Positions 18,843 to 27,675 of a stretch of 64,000 nucleotides of DNA are shown here, in pieces; positions within the stretch are counted from its first letter, which is position 1, and each line of letters opens with the position of its first letter. The position numbers were made by a program, and so were the translations under genes. The DNA is taken from positions 76,600-140,599 of the forward strand of contig JAZKFV010000005.1 of the NCBI GenBank assembly GCA_040386195.1, given 5' to 3'. This DNA is from JAJTCH01 sp040386195 (GTDB taxonomy: Bacteria; Pseudomonadota; Alphaproteobacteria; Rickettsiales; UBA1997). The notes beneath the pieces were generated by a model. The model was given only the letters and a program-made list of their open reading frames with translations. It did no database searches and was not told where the DNA came from.

Positions 18843-19403
18843 ATGTTTTCAATCGTTGAATCACTAATTATTCTAGCAATTTTGTCACTCAATTTTGGCG
18901 TGATAATTTGGCTTAAAAACAGAATTGCCGTGGTTTCGTCGGTAATGTTGATCAATTTGATTATCATTTTGCTTTGCGCCATCAGCATTGCCGATTATCA
19001 AATCTTAAAAGAATTAATTATCGCCATCACCATCTATTCGATTACAATTTTAACTTTGATTTCCAATACTAATCACATCGACCAAATCAGTTCTAACAAA
19101 CCTTTAATCGGCGGCAAATTTAATCGTCATTTAATTTTGATTATCACTTTAATGATTAGCTGCAGCGTTTTTTATTTGAGTCAAAGCATCAAACAACAAT
19201 CAACTTATACCGCCACTTCTCAGCTAGAAAAAATTATCGGAACCAATAAGGAAGCGCCAATTTCTGCCGCAAAATCTGAGCAAAAAAATCTCAAAAATAA
19301 TGTGCTGTTTAAAAGATCAACTGATGCAATTCTGATTATTGTCGGCGTGATGGCAATTATGCTTTTAGGCAGCAAATATCGTGGTGTGGAGTCGAAGATT
19401 TAA
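18843..19403 (+). CDS. Uncharacterised membrane protein, possibly MrpF-like
   Basis: 186-residue protein with five predicted helices (about 5-23, 28-47, 52-72, 97-115, 160-176). The first three, with a conserved-looking KNRIAVVSSVMLINL turn, resemble the topology of MrpF-type cation antiporter subunits, but similarity is weak and no other mrp genes are near. A polar segment (120-158) separates the last helix. The gene starts about 100 nt upstream of and divergent from the porin and overlaps holA convergently by 4 nt. Confidence 0.5.
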   Translation: MFSIVESLIILAILSLNFGVIIWLKNRIAVVSSVMLINLIIILLCAISIADYQILKELIIAITIYSITILTLISNTNHIDQISSNKPLIGGKFNRHLILIITLMISCSVFYLSQSIKQQSTYTATSQLEKIIGTNKEAPISAAKSEQKNLKNNVLFKRSTDAILIIVGVMAIMLLGSKYRGVESKI

Positions 19404-20437
19404 GATTTTTTGAGCAGCGCAAAATTGATAAAAGCCGCCAGCAAAAGTTCTGAATCAAAACTGCTATTTTTACATTTAATTTCCAACTCTTGAAATTTGA
19501 CGAGCAGATTGCCAATTGCTTTGGGATTCCAAATATTTAAATGTCTTTTAAAAGCCGGTTGTTGTTTAAAAAAGATATTCTGAATTTTCATTTCCAAATC
19601 CAAATTGCTACCATTTTCAATATTACTTTTCACCAAAATCAACTTGCTAAAATAACCGCTTAGAAACCTTAAAATAGTGATTGGCGAGGTTTTTTCAGCG
19701 AAGAGTTTTTCTAAAAAGAAAATTGTTTTTTTAGCATCACGATTAGCAAATTCTTCAACCAATTGGAAAGCCGAAATTTCAGCAATATCAGCAATATTTT
19801 CTTGCAAAATTTCCACAGTGATGTGGCGTTTTTCGCCCATAAATAAAGCTAATTTGTCAATTTCATTTAAAATAATTTGGCGATTTTTACCAAATTTATT
19901 TAACAAAATTTCAATCACTTCATTATCAAAAGTAAAATTTTGTTCTTTAAATTTTTGACGAATTATTGCCGAAACTGTCGCCGCATCATCTTCATAACAA
20001 GCAATAACGGCAATATACGGCGAGCTTTCAGCGAATTTTCTTAAGCTAGAACTTTTATCTAAATCACCAGCAGTAATTAAAATAAAATTATCACCAACAA
20101 TCTGAAAATCTTTCTGTTTTTTGGGTGCTTCAAAAATCATCTTCAAACTTTCAGTAGTTTTATTTCCACCATCAACATTAATTAACTTTCGCCCGCCGAG
20201 CATTGAAATTGCTGCAAATTCATCGCCAAGCAAACCTTTATCTTCATCAAATTGTTTTTCATTTAACGACACCACTAAAAACGGATCATTCAAATCCGCC
20301 ACAATTGAGCTGGCAATTTTCTTAGCACGAATCGAAACCAATCCAGATTCTGGTCCATAAATTAAAGCCGCAAAAATTTCTTTGTTAGCAGCAATATTAT
20401 TGATAAAAGCGTCGGCTTGATAAGGCTTGATTTGCAT
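19400..20437 (-). CDS. holA: DNA polymerase III delta subunit
   Basis: 345-residue clamp-loader delta subunit, which opens the beta clamp. It begins IKPYQADAFINN, then IYGPESGLVSIRAKKIA, typical of alphaproteobacterial HolA (the degenerate nucleotide-binding region), and continues with FILITAGDLDKSSSLRKFAE and the collar domain FQLVEEFANRDAKKTIFFLEKLFAE. The length is normal. It is divergent from prfB, with a palindromic repeat filling the gap. Confidence 0.9.
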   Translation of the reverse strand: MQIKPYQADAFINNIAANKEIFAALIYGPESGLVSIRAKKIASSIVADLNDPFLVVSLNEKQFDEDKGLLGDEFAAISMLGGRKLINVDGGNKTTESLKMIFEAPKKQKDFQIVGDNFILITAGDLDKSSSLRKFAESSPYIAVIACYEDDAATVSAIIRQKFKEQNFTFDNEVIEILLNKFGKNRQIILNEIDKLALFMGEKRHITVEILQENIADIAEISAFQLVEEFANRDAKKTIFFLEKLFAEKTSPITILRFLSGYFSKLILVKSNIENGSNLDLEMKIQNIFFKQQPAFKRHLNIWNPKAIGNLLVKFQELEIKCKNSSFDSELLLAAFINFALLKKS

Positions 20438-20441
20438 AATT

Positions 20442-20553
20442 TAGTCGTAAGTCGTAAGTTATAAGTCGTAAGTTAATTATTCTATTTGTATTAAAAAAAT
20501 AATAAATACTTCTTACGACTTACGACTTACGACTTTTGACTCACGACTTACAA
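20442..20553. repeat. GTCGTAA-heptamer palindromic repeat between holA and prfB
   Basis: The left arm is GTCGTAA-type heptamers (20442-20472); the right arm is their complement (about 20510-20553), around an AT-rich centre. It ends 5 nt before the prfB ATG and so lies in the 5' leaders of both divergent genes. Confidence 0.9.
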
Positions 20554-20558
20554 CCAAC

Positions 20559-21663
20559 ATGAAAGCAGAAATCTCATCACTAGTTACCAATATCGAAGAA
20601 GCTCTAAGATTAATTGCGGGGTGTCTTTGACATTGAGAATCTTAAAATCAAATTGCAGGAATTAGAAAAGCAGGCGGAAGTTTTAGATTGGCAAGATAAT
20701 GAAAAGGCTGGGCGTTTGATGCAGGAAAAAAGCCAGGTGGAAGCGGCTTTGAATAGTTACAATTCTTTAAAACAAAATCTCCAAGATAATTTAGAATTAT
20801 TAGAAATTGCCGAAGGTGAAAACGATGCGGCAGTAATTAATGAGATTGAAAAAAGTCTTGCTGAGTTGAATATTCAGGCAAGCAAAAGCAAAGTTGAATG
20901 TTTATTCTCCGGCGCGGCGGATAAAAATGATTGCTTCATTGAAATCAATTCCGGCGTGGGTGGAAGTGATGCTTGTGATTTTGCATCGATGTTGCTGAGA
21001 ATGTATTTGCGCTTTTGCGAACGGCACAATTTTAAAACTGAATTAGTGCATTGTTTGGATGGTGACGAGGCGGGAATTAAATCGGCGACGATTAAAGTTA
21101 GCGGCTACAATGCTTTTGGCTGGATCAAAACTGAAAGCGGCGTGCATCGCTTGGTGCGCATTTCGCCTTTCAACGCCAATGGCAAAAGGCAAACTAGCTT
21201 CGCCAGCATTTGGGTTTATCCAATTGTTGATGACAGTATCAATATTGAAATTTTAGATAAAGATTTACGCATCGATACTTTCCGCGCTTCTGGCGCTGGC
21301 GGTCAGCATGTTAATAAAACTGATTCTGCGGTTAGAATCACGCATTTGCCAACTAATATTGTGGTTGGTTGTCAATCGGATCGTTCGCAAATTAGAAATA
21401 AAGCCGAAGCGATGAAGATGCTCAAATCAAGGCTTTATGAAGCAGAAATTCGCAAACGCGAAGAAGAGCAAGCCAAAATTAACGCCGGCAAAACTGATAA
21501 TGGCTGGGGACATCAAATTCGCTCATATGTGATGCAGCCTTACCAAATGGTCAAAGATTTGCGCACCGGTTATGAAGTTGGAAATTATCAGCTAGTTTTA
21601 GATGGAGATTTAGACGGATTTATAATGGCAACTCTAAGTCAAAGAGTTGCCAAAGAAGAATAG
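20559..21663 (+). CDS. prfB: Peptide chain release factor 2 with programmed +1 frameshift
   Basis: RF2, which releases peptides at UGA and UAA. The ATG at 20559 opens a 23-codon frame ending CTT followed by in-frame TGA (20628-20630) and C. Slipping one base at CTT-T joins it to the main frame (GAC ATT GAG AAT) for 367 residues in all, the normal RF2 length. GCGGGG just upstream is the stimulatory Shine-Dalgarno-like element. Downstream are GSGGSDACDFASML, the peptide-anticodon tripeptide region and the catalytic GGQ in RASGAGGQHVNKTDSAVR. The frameshift is the known autoregulatory device for RF2, so this is not a broken gene. Confidence 0.97.
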
Positions 21664-22026
21664 TTATTTTTTAATTTGTTTTTTAGGCGCCGCTTTTGCA
21701 GGTGCTGGTTCAGCAGCTTTCACATTTTCATTGGCTGGAGCAGCCACTGGTTCAGTAGCAAAATCGCTTCCTTCTTCAACCATTGGCACGATGTTTTGAT
21801 CTTCGGCTGGAGGAGTTGCTTGTTCAATCACTTTACCGTTTTCGTCAACTGGAATATCCATTTCTGGGTTTTGAGTGTTCGATAAATCTGGCAATTCAAC
21901 TTCATCGCCATTGGTTTCAAAAAGCCAACCAGCATGTTCTCTCACGGTTTTAGAATATTTTACACCGAAGAAAAAGCAAAAAGCTGATAGAAAAAGAATG
22001 AGAATTATTTCAAGAGTTTTGGTCAT
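21664..22026 (-). CDS. Small membrane-anchored protein with Pro/Ala-rich tail
   Basis: 120-residue protein of unknown function. One N-terminal transmembrane helix (residues 5-23, ending FFFGVKYS) is followed by a polar, acidic and Pro/Ala-rich region (45-120) ending in repeated lysines (APKKQIKK). No conserved domain is recognised. The gene abuts the prfB stop codon convergently. The low-complexity tail suggests a periplasmic or cytoplasmic tether rather than an enzyme. Confidence 0.6.
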   Translation of the reverse strand: MTKTLEIILILFLSAFCFFFGVKYSKTVREHAGWLFETNGDEVELPDLSNTQNPEMDIPVDENGKVIEQATPPAEDQNIVPMVEEGSDFATEPVAAPANENVKAAEPAPAKAAPKKQIKK

Positions 22027-22135
22027 AAATTTGGTTGGATAATGTTGTGGAATTTAATTTGGTTTAGCGCAAATTTCAGAAAAATAATGCCGGCGAAATC
22101 TATCGGCAAAAAGCAATTAAAGCAATATAATTTTT

Positions 22136-23380
22136 CTAAGAAATTAACATTGCGATTGGGTTTTCAATAAACTTTTTCAGTGCTTTTAAAAACTCTGCAC
22201 CAACTGCGCCATCAACTGATCGGTGATCTGATGATAAAGTTACATTCATAATTGTTGCAACAGAAATTTCATTATGTTCAATCACCGGTTTTTGCACGCC
22301 GGCGCCAACTGCTAAAATGCAGCTTTGCGGCGGATTGATAATTGCTTGAAAGCTATCAACGCCGTGCATTCCCAAATTAGAAATGCTAAAACCGCCGCCT
22401 TGAAATTCTTCTGGTTGCAATTTGCCATCACGAGCTTTTTTGGCAAGAATTTTCATTTCGTAAGAAATTTCTTGAATCGATTTTTGATCGGCATTACGAA
22501 TGATTGGCGTTAAAAGCCCACCATCAACTGCCACCGCAACTGAAACATCAACATTATTATAAAGCAAAATTGCTTCATCAGTCCAAGAGCTATTGGCAGC
22601 CGGCACTTTTTGTAATGCCAATGCAACTGCTTTGATAACCAAATCATTAACTGAAATTTTATATTCGGCATTGCCTTTGGCGTCAAGATTGGCAAGGTCG
22701 TTGAGCGATTGTCTAACTTCCAATAATTTATCAATTTTCAAATCCAAACTTAGATAAAAATGTGGAACAGTTTGTTTAGATTCTAACAATCTTTTAGCAA
22801 TAATTTTGCGCACATTATTATTTTTAATCGCCTGAAATTCTTGTAAATTTCTGCTGACAATTCCAGAAGATCTTTGCGCCGTGCCGCCGCCAGCAATGTT
22901 CAAAACATCATCTTTAATAATTCTGCCTCTTGGGCCTGAACCGGAAATTGTTAATAAATTGAGATTTTTTTCAGCAGCGATTCTTTTTGCCAAAGGGCTA
23001 ATTGCAATTCTTTCATCGCTAAACTTTTCAACTTTTTCTACTGATTGAATTGCGGATTTTTGTTCAACTTTTGGAGCAGCAACTTGTGGTGCGGCGCCGG
23101 ATTTTAATTGGTAGGAATCTAAAACTGATTTATTTTCACCATCTTCCAAAAGCAAAGCAATGGCAGAATTTACCGCCACATTTTCTGATCCTTCGGCAAT
23201 CAAAATTTTGCCTAAAATTCCTTCATCAACCGCTTCAACTTCCATCGTGGCTTTGTCAGTTTCAATCTCCGCAATCACATCGCCAGCTTTAATTTTATCA
23301 CCTTCTTTTTTGATCCATTTGGCAAGATTTCCTTCTTTCATTGTTGGTGAAAGTGCGGGCATTAAAATTTCAATTGGCAT
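22136..23380 (-). CDS. pdhC: Pyruvate dehydrogenase E2 (dihydrolipoamide acetyltransferase)
   Basis: 414-residue E2 with one lipoyl domain (1-80; lipoyl-lysine in EIETDKATMEVE), a Pro/Ala linker, the peripheral subunit-binding domain (about 128-165, ISPLAKRIAAEKNLNL and GSGPRGRI) and the catalytic acyltransferase domain (190-414) ending with SSDHRSVDGAVGAEFL, the active-site His/Asp motif. This is the alphaproteobacterial PdhC form. The E1 and E3 genes are not adjacent. Confidence 0.95.
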   Translation of the reverse strand: MPIEILMPALSPTMKEGNLAKWIKKEGDKIKAGDVIAEIETDKATMEVEAVDEGILGKILIAEGSENVAVNSAIALLLEDGENKSVLDSYQLKSGAAPQVAAPKVEQKSAIQSVEKVEKFSDERIAISPLAKRIAAEKNLNLLTISGSGPRGRIIKDDVLNIAGGGTAQRSSGIVSRNLQEFQAIKNNNVRKIIAKRLLESKQTVPHFYLSLDLKIDKLLEVRQSLNDLANLDAKGNAEYKISVNDLVIKAVALALQKVPAANSSWTDEAILLYNNVDVSVAVAVDGGLLTPIIRNADQKSIQEISYEMKILAKKARDGKLQPEEFQGGGFSISNLGMHGVDSFQAIINPPQSCILAVGAGVQKPVIEHNEISVATIMNVTLSSDHRSVDGAVGAEFLKALKKFIENPIAMLIS

Positions 23381-23487
23381 AATTAAATTTGTGTTGTTTG
23401 ACAGTTGGGAAAGCCCGAGATTATTTGGTTGCGATTAAAATGTCTATAAGATATTTTCCCGCTTTTTAAATAATTAATTACTGAAAA

Positions 23488-24165
23488 ATGAATAATAAAT
23501 TGCCAAAAGCAGTCATCTTTGATTGGGATAATACTTTGGTTGATACTTGGCCATTAATCCATTTTGCCATCAACGAAACTATGGGAAAAATGGATCGCGA
23601 ATTATGGCACATTGATAAAGTTAAAACCGACATTCACAAATCAATGCGCGAATCCTTTCCAGCCTTATTTGGCAAGCGCTGGCAAGAGGCGGGAGAAATT
23701 TACAAAAACGCTTATCGCAACCAACATTTAGAAAAAATGGAATTTTTATCCGGCGCAATGGAAGTGATTAATTTTTTATATCAAAAGAAAATTTTGCTTT
23801 TTGTGATCAGTAATAAAATGGGCAATACTTTGAGGATTGAAGCTGAAAATCTAAAAGTGAGCGATAAGTTTTTTGCTATCATCGGGGCTGGTGATGCCAA
23901 ATTTGACAAACCTCATCAAGCGCCGGTAGATCTGGCTTTGCAAGGCAGCAATCTTGATCCGAAGAAAGATTTAATTTGGTTTGTTGGCGATACAATCACC
24001 GATATTGAATGCGCAATTAATTCCAATTGTCAGCCAATTTTATATGGAAAAGGAGCGAATGTTCCGCAAGATTTAATTGCTAAAGAGATGGTTAAAAAAG
24101 AAAAACCGATGCTTTGTTTTGATAATCATCAAGAAATTTTAGAGAAACTAAAATCGTTAAACTAA
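23488..24165 (+). CDS. HAD-family phosphatase (Gph-like)
   Basis: 225-residue haloacid dehalogenase hydrolase. Motif I is FDWDNTLVDT (nucleophile and acid Asp), motif II is FVISNK, a lysine follows in KFDKPHQAP, and motif IV is FVGDTITDIECA. An alpha-helical cap lies between motifs I and II. The layout is that of phosphoglycolate-phosphatase-like enzymes, but the substrate cannot be fixed. It overlaps the convergent trpE by 9 nt. Confidence 0.85.
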   Translation: MNNKLPKAVIFDWDNTLVDTWPLIHFAINETMGKMDRELWHIDKVKTDIHKSMRESFPALFGKRWQEAGEIYKNAYRNQHLEKMEFLSGAMEVINFLYQKKILLFVISNKMGNTLRIEAENLKVSDKFFAIIGAGDAKFDKPHQAPVDLALQGSNLDPKKDLIWFVGDTITDIECAINSNCQPILYGKGANVPQDLIAKEMVKKEKPMLCFDNHQEILEKLKSLN

Positions 24166-25593
24166 CTCCGCCGCTTTCATTAAAGCTGCTGCTTTATTTA
24201 GACATTCTTGATATTCGGATTTAGGAACCGAATCAAAAACCACGCCAGCTCCGGCTTGAAGATGGATTTTATTATTTTTAATTAAAGCCGAGCGCAAAGT
24301 TATACAAGTTTCCATATCGCCATTTCCGGCAAAATAGCCCACACATCCGGCGTAAAAACTTCTTTTACATTTTTCCAAATCTTCAATAATTTCCATCGCT
24401 CTAATTTTGGGCGCGCCACTCACTGTGCCGGCTGGAAAGCCGCTGATTAAAGCATCTAAAGCGTCGAATTTATCATCTAAAATTCCCTCAACATTAGAGC
24501 TGATATGCATCACGTGGGAATAATTTTCCACCACCATTTTTTCAGTAAGCTTTACAGTTCCCGCCTTACAAACTCTGCCCACATCGTGCCTGCCTAAATC
24601 AATTAACATCAAATGTTCTGCAACTTCTTTTTCATCTTTTAATAATTCTTCAGCAATTTTTTTATCATCCTCTGCATTAATTCCTCTTTTGCGCGTGCCG
24701 GCTAATGGGCGCACGGTGACTTTTTTATTTTTTACCGAAACCATAATTTCTGGGCTGGAGCCATTGAGGCAAAAATCAGCAAATTTGATGTAGAATAAAA
24801 ATGGCGAAGGGTTGATTGATCGAAGTGAGCGATAAAAAGCTAAAGCATTTTCTTGATCAAAATCGCTAGTAAATCTTTGCGATGGCAGCACTTGGAATAT
24901 ATCGCCATTTTTGATATATTCTTGCGATTTTTCAACCGCCGCGCAATATTTTTCCTCACTAAAATTCGATTTGAAATTTAGTGGTTTGGAAGGAATTTTG
25001 GTTTGAGGAATTGCAATTGGTGAATTTAAAACATCGATAATTTTAGCAATATTTTCTTCGGCTTGTTTTGAATCAATTTTGCTATTCTTATAAATTGGCG
25101 CGTGAATATTGATCACATCAAACAAGCCATCAAAGACAATTAAAATTTGTGGGCGAATAAAAATACTATCGGGAATTGCAATTTCATCAGGCAAATTATT
25201 ATCTGGCAAATCTTCCATCAAACGCCCCATATCGTAAGACATATAGCCAAAAATTCCCGAAGATAAAACTGGTTGATTATTTTTGATTTGTGAATTTTTG
25301 ATTAGCTCTCTAAGCGAAGCAATTGGATGTTCGGTGAGTTTTTCAAATTTTTCAGGATGTTTTTCAAAATCAGAATTTAGGTAAGCAATTTTATTTTCGC
25401 ATTTCCAAATTAAATCCGGCAAAACGCCAATGATTGAATAGCGCCCGCGATTATTGCTTTTTTCAACTGATTCAAAAAGAAAATGATGCGATGGAAATTG
25501 AGATTCAATTTTCAGAAGCGCTAAAACCGGAGTCAACAAATCAGCGGAAATTTGCTGAGAAATAATTTGGGTGGTAAGTAAATTATTGCTCAT
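24157..25593 (-). CDS. trpE: Anthranilate synthase component I
   Basis: 478-residue chorismate-utilising enzyme. The N-terminal domain has LFESVEKSNNRGRYSIIG, the feedback-site region of TrpE. The C-terminal catalytic domain has GDIFQVLPSQRF, NPSPFLFYI, PLAGTRKRG, LIDLGRHDVGRV and FPAGTVSGAPKIRAMEII. The LES-type motif favours TrpE over PabB. No glutamine-amidotransferase partner (trpG) or other trp genes are adjacent. Its start overlaps the ppiD stop by 11 nt, so the two genes are co-transcribed. Confidence 0.9.
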   Translation of the reverse strand: MSNNLLTTQIISQQISADLLTPVLALLKIESQFPSHHFLFESVEKSNNRGRYSIIGVLPDLIWKCENKIAYLNSDFEKHPEKFEKLTEHPIASLRELIKNSQIKNNQPVLSSGIFGYMSYDMGRLMEDLPDNNLPDEIAIPDSIFIRPQILIVFDGLFDVINIHAPIYKNSKIDSKQAEENIAKIIDVLNSPIAIPQTKIPSKPLNFKSNFSEEKYCAAVEKSQEYIKNGDIFQVLPSQRFTSDFDQENALAFYRSLRSINPSPFLFYIKFADFCLNGSSPEIMVSVKNKKVTVRPLAGTRKRGINAEDDKKIAEELLKDEKEVAEHLMLIDLGRHDVGRVCKAGTVKLTEKMVVENYSHVMHISSNVEGILDDKFDALDALISGFPAGTVSGAPKIRAMEIIEDLEKCKRSFYAGCVGYFAGNGDMETCITLRSALIKNNKIHLQAGAGVVFDSVPKSEYQECLNKAAALMKAAELV

Positions 25594-27532
25594 CAGCAGC
25601 TTTATCTTTGCCGGCTTGCATTAATTTTTGATTAATTTGCACCGGAAATTGTTTTTGAACATATTGGTTAAAGCTGGTTAAAATATCATTTCTAAAATTA
25701 TTTTCCATATCTTGAGTTATCATTTTCACCGCATTGTTATTAGCGGCAGGATTTTGAATGCTGCGCACTATTGCAATCACCATTTCATCGGCGCTAATTT
25801 GTTCAGGATTAGTCGCTTGGTTAATTTTGAGGGCAAAAATTTCATTCAATAATTTATTAGCATAAGGAACTTTGCGACCGCCGCCAGCATCAATCATATA
25901 GAACCTTGGGAAAGAATGATTCTTCTCTAATTTTAAACCATTTTGAGCAATAATTGCTGCGGCGTTACCACCATTTTGGTTAATCTTTTTACTAATTTCG
26001 CTGGCTAGCTCGCGCATTTTTTGTTGTTTTTTACTAGCAATCCACAAATCAGTTGCCGCAACTTTAACCTCATCAAGGCTTCTTTTTCTGCTGGCATCAA
26101 TCTCTTCAACTAAAATTATGTAATATTTTTTATTACTTTCAGAAGCGAAAATTTTTGACACTTTACCCTTTTCTAATCCAAAACTATTTTTAGTAAAATT
26201 ATCCAAATTATTCAAAGCGACCACTGGATTTTGTCTTACATCTAAACCATTGGCGGCGAATTTTGGTAGATTTTTATTGATGGCAACATTTAGTTTTGCC
26301 GCAACTTTTTCTAAAGAATTAGTTGCCAAAATTTCATCTTCAACATTTTTTAAATTGTCTCGCACTTGGCTTTCTTCCTTGCTCGCCAATAATTTAGCTT
26401 TGATTTGATCTTTAACTTTTGCCAAAGGAATATCGGCGGCGGGAGTTTTTTCTAAAAGATAAAAAATATGAAAACCTAATTTGCTTTTGATAACATCGCT
26501 ATATTGATTTTTATTTAAAGCAAAAGCGGGGTTGGCAATTTCGCTAGGCAATTCTTTTTTATTAACTTTAGTGAGCAAGATTGCTGATTTATCTTTGCCG
26601 TTTGCAGTTGCTAATTTCAAAAATATTTCAGCTTGATCAGCTTTTGGATCGGCAGTTGCAGTTTTTAACGATTGATAAAATGCCTTAGCTTCAGCTTCTT
26701 CAGCAAATAAAATGTGATAAAAATTTGCTAATTCTGCAGTTTGATATTCACTTTTATTGGCTTGATATTCTTGGTTAATTTCTTCATCGCTAATTTTAAT
26801 TTCTTGCTTCAAATTATTGATATCAAAGGATATAAAAGAAACTTGACGCAATTCTGGAAGAGCAAATTTATCTTTATTTTGATCGAAAAAACCATTCAAT
26901 TCAAAATCATTAGGATTGTTAATATTGCCAATATTCTTTACTGAAATCGTCACTAGATCAGCATTTCTAGTTTGAAAACGATGTTGATATAAATCTTTTG
27001 CCAATTTTTCACTAGCATTTGGAGATTGCGCTAGAGCTTGAACAATTAAACCACCAACAATTTCGTCAGCCAAATCATCAATATGTTGTTTTTCGGTTAG
27101 ATTGTTACTTTTTAAGAAATTTTGATAAAGTGCCCGATCAAATTTGCCATCTTTGTCCTTCAAGCCAGGATTGGCGGCGATTTCTTTGAGGATTAAATTT
27201 TTATCCGGATAGATTTGGAATTCTTGCTGCAAAGATTCAACCAAATTTCTAGTCACCATACGACCCAAAACATCTTGTTTAAATTGGTCAGAATTCAGAT
27301 ATTTCATCACTTCTTTATTTGGGCTAGAGCGATAAATTGCCTCTTTATCATTTTGGGCAGTTTGAACAAATTTATCATAGCTGATGGTTTTGCTACCAAC
27401 CTTTGCCACCCAGGAATTTTTGCCGCCCAGAATAAAGCTGCTCACTCCAAACATTACAAAGGTTAATCCTAAAAAACCTAGAAAGATTTTGAAGAAAATA
27501 TTGTTAGAAAGATTACGAAATTTCTCCATCAT
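25583..27532 (-). CDS. ppiD: PpiD/SurA-type periplasmic folding factor
   Basis: 649-residue protein with an N-terminal membrane anchor (about residues 13-33, FKIFLGFLGLTFVMFGVSSFI) and a large periplasmic part. It has a SurA-N-like chaperone segment (40-190), a PpiC parvulin domain (about 255-375, with ANFYHILFAEEAEAKAF and SDVIKSKLGFHIFYLLEK) and a long C-terminal helical region. This is PpiD topology. PpiD acts near the Sec translocon exit. Two adjacent ATGs (27532, 27529) are possible starts. The upstream gene murE is divergent. Confidence 0.9.
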   Translation of the reverse strand: MMEKFRNLSNNIFFKIFLGFLGLTFVMFGVSSFILGGKNSWVAKVGSKTISYDKFVQTAQNDKEAIYRSSPNKEVMKYLNSDQFKQDVLGRMVTRNLVESLQQEFQIYPDKNLILKEIAANPGLKDKDGKFDRALYQNFLKSNNLTEKQHIDDLADEIVGGLIVQALAQSPNASEKLAKDLYQHRFQTRNADLVTISVKNIGNINNPNDFELNGFFDQNKDKFALPELRQVSFISFDINNLKQEIKISDEEINQEYQANKSEYQTAELANFYHILFAEEAEAKAFYQSLKTATADPKADQAEIFLKLATANGKDKSAILLTKVNKKELPSEIANPAFALNKNQYSDVIKSKLGFHIFYLLEKTPAADIPLAKVKDQIKAKLLASKEESQVRDNLKNVEDEILATNSLEKVAAKLNVAINKNLPKFAANGLDVRQNPVVALNNLDNFTKNSFGLEKGKVSKIFASESNKKYYIILVEEIDASRKRSLDEVKVAATDLWIASKKQQKMRELASEISKKINQNGGNAAAIIAQNGLKLEKNHSFPRFYMIDAGGGRKVPYANKLLNEIFALKINQATNPEQISADEMVIAIVRSIQNPAANNNAVKMITQDMENNFRNDILTSFNQYVQKQFPVQINQKLMQAGKDKAADEQ

Positions 27533-27620
27533 AAATTTGTGAGTTAGATTTGGTTGTGCAAAAGCAAAGACAAGCCAGTCAAGATAATGATTCGGTTTTA
27601 GAACTCAATATATTTGTTGG

Positions 27621-27649
27621 TTGACTTCAATTGATATTGATAAAATAAT
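27621..27649 (+). promoter_or_regulatory. Possible murE promoter
   Basis: TTGACT (27621-27626), a 17-nt spacer, then AATAAT (27644-27649), 26 nt before the murE ATG in the divergent gap with ppiD. Confidence 0.5.
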
Positions 27650-27675
27650 CGGCTTTTTCAAATCAACGCTAAGCT

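Noticed and set aside
20559..20630. prfB as a broken gene with an early stop
   Set aside because: The stop is the standard RF2 programmed frameshift site.
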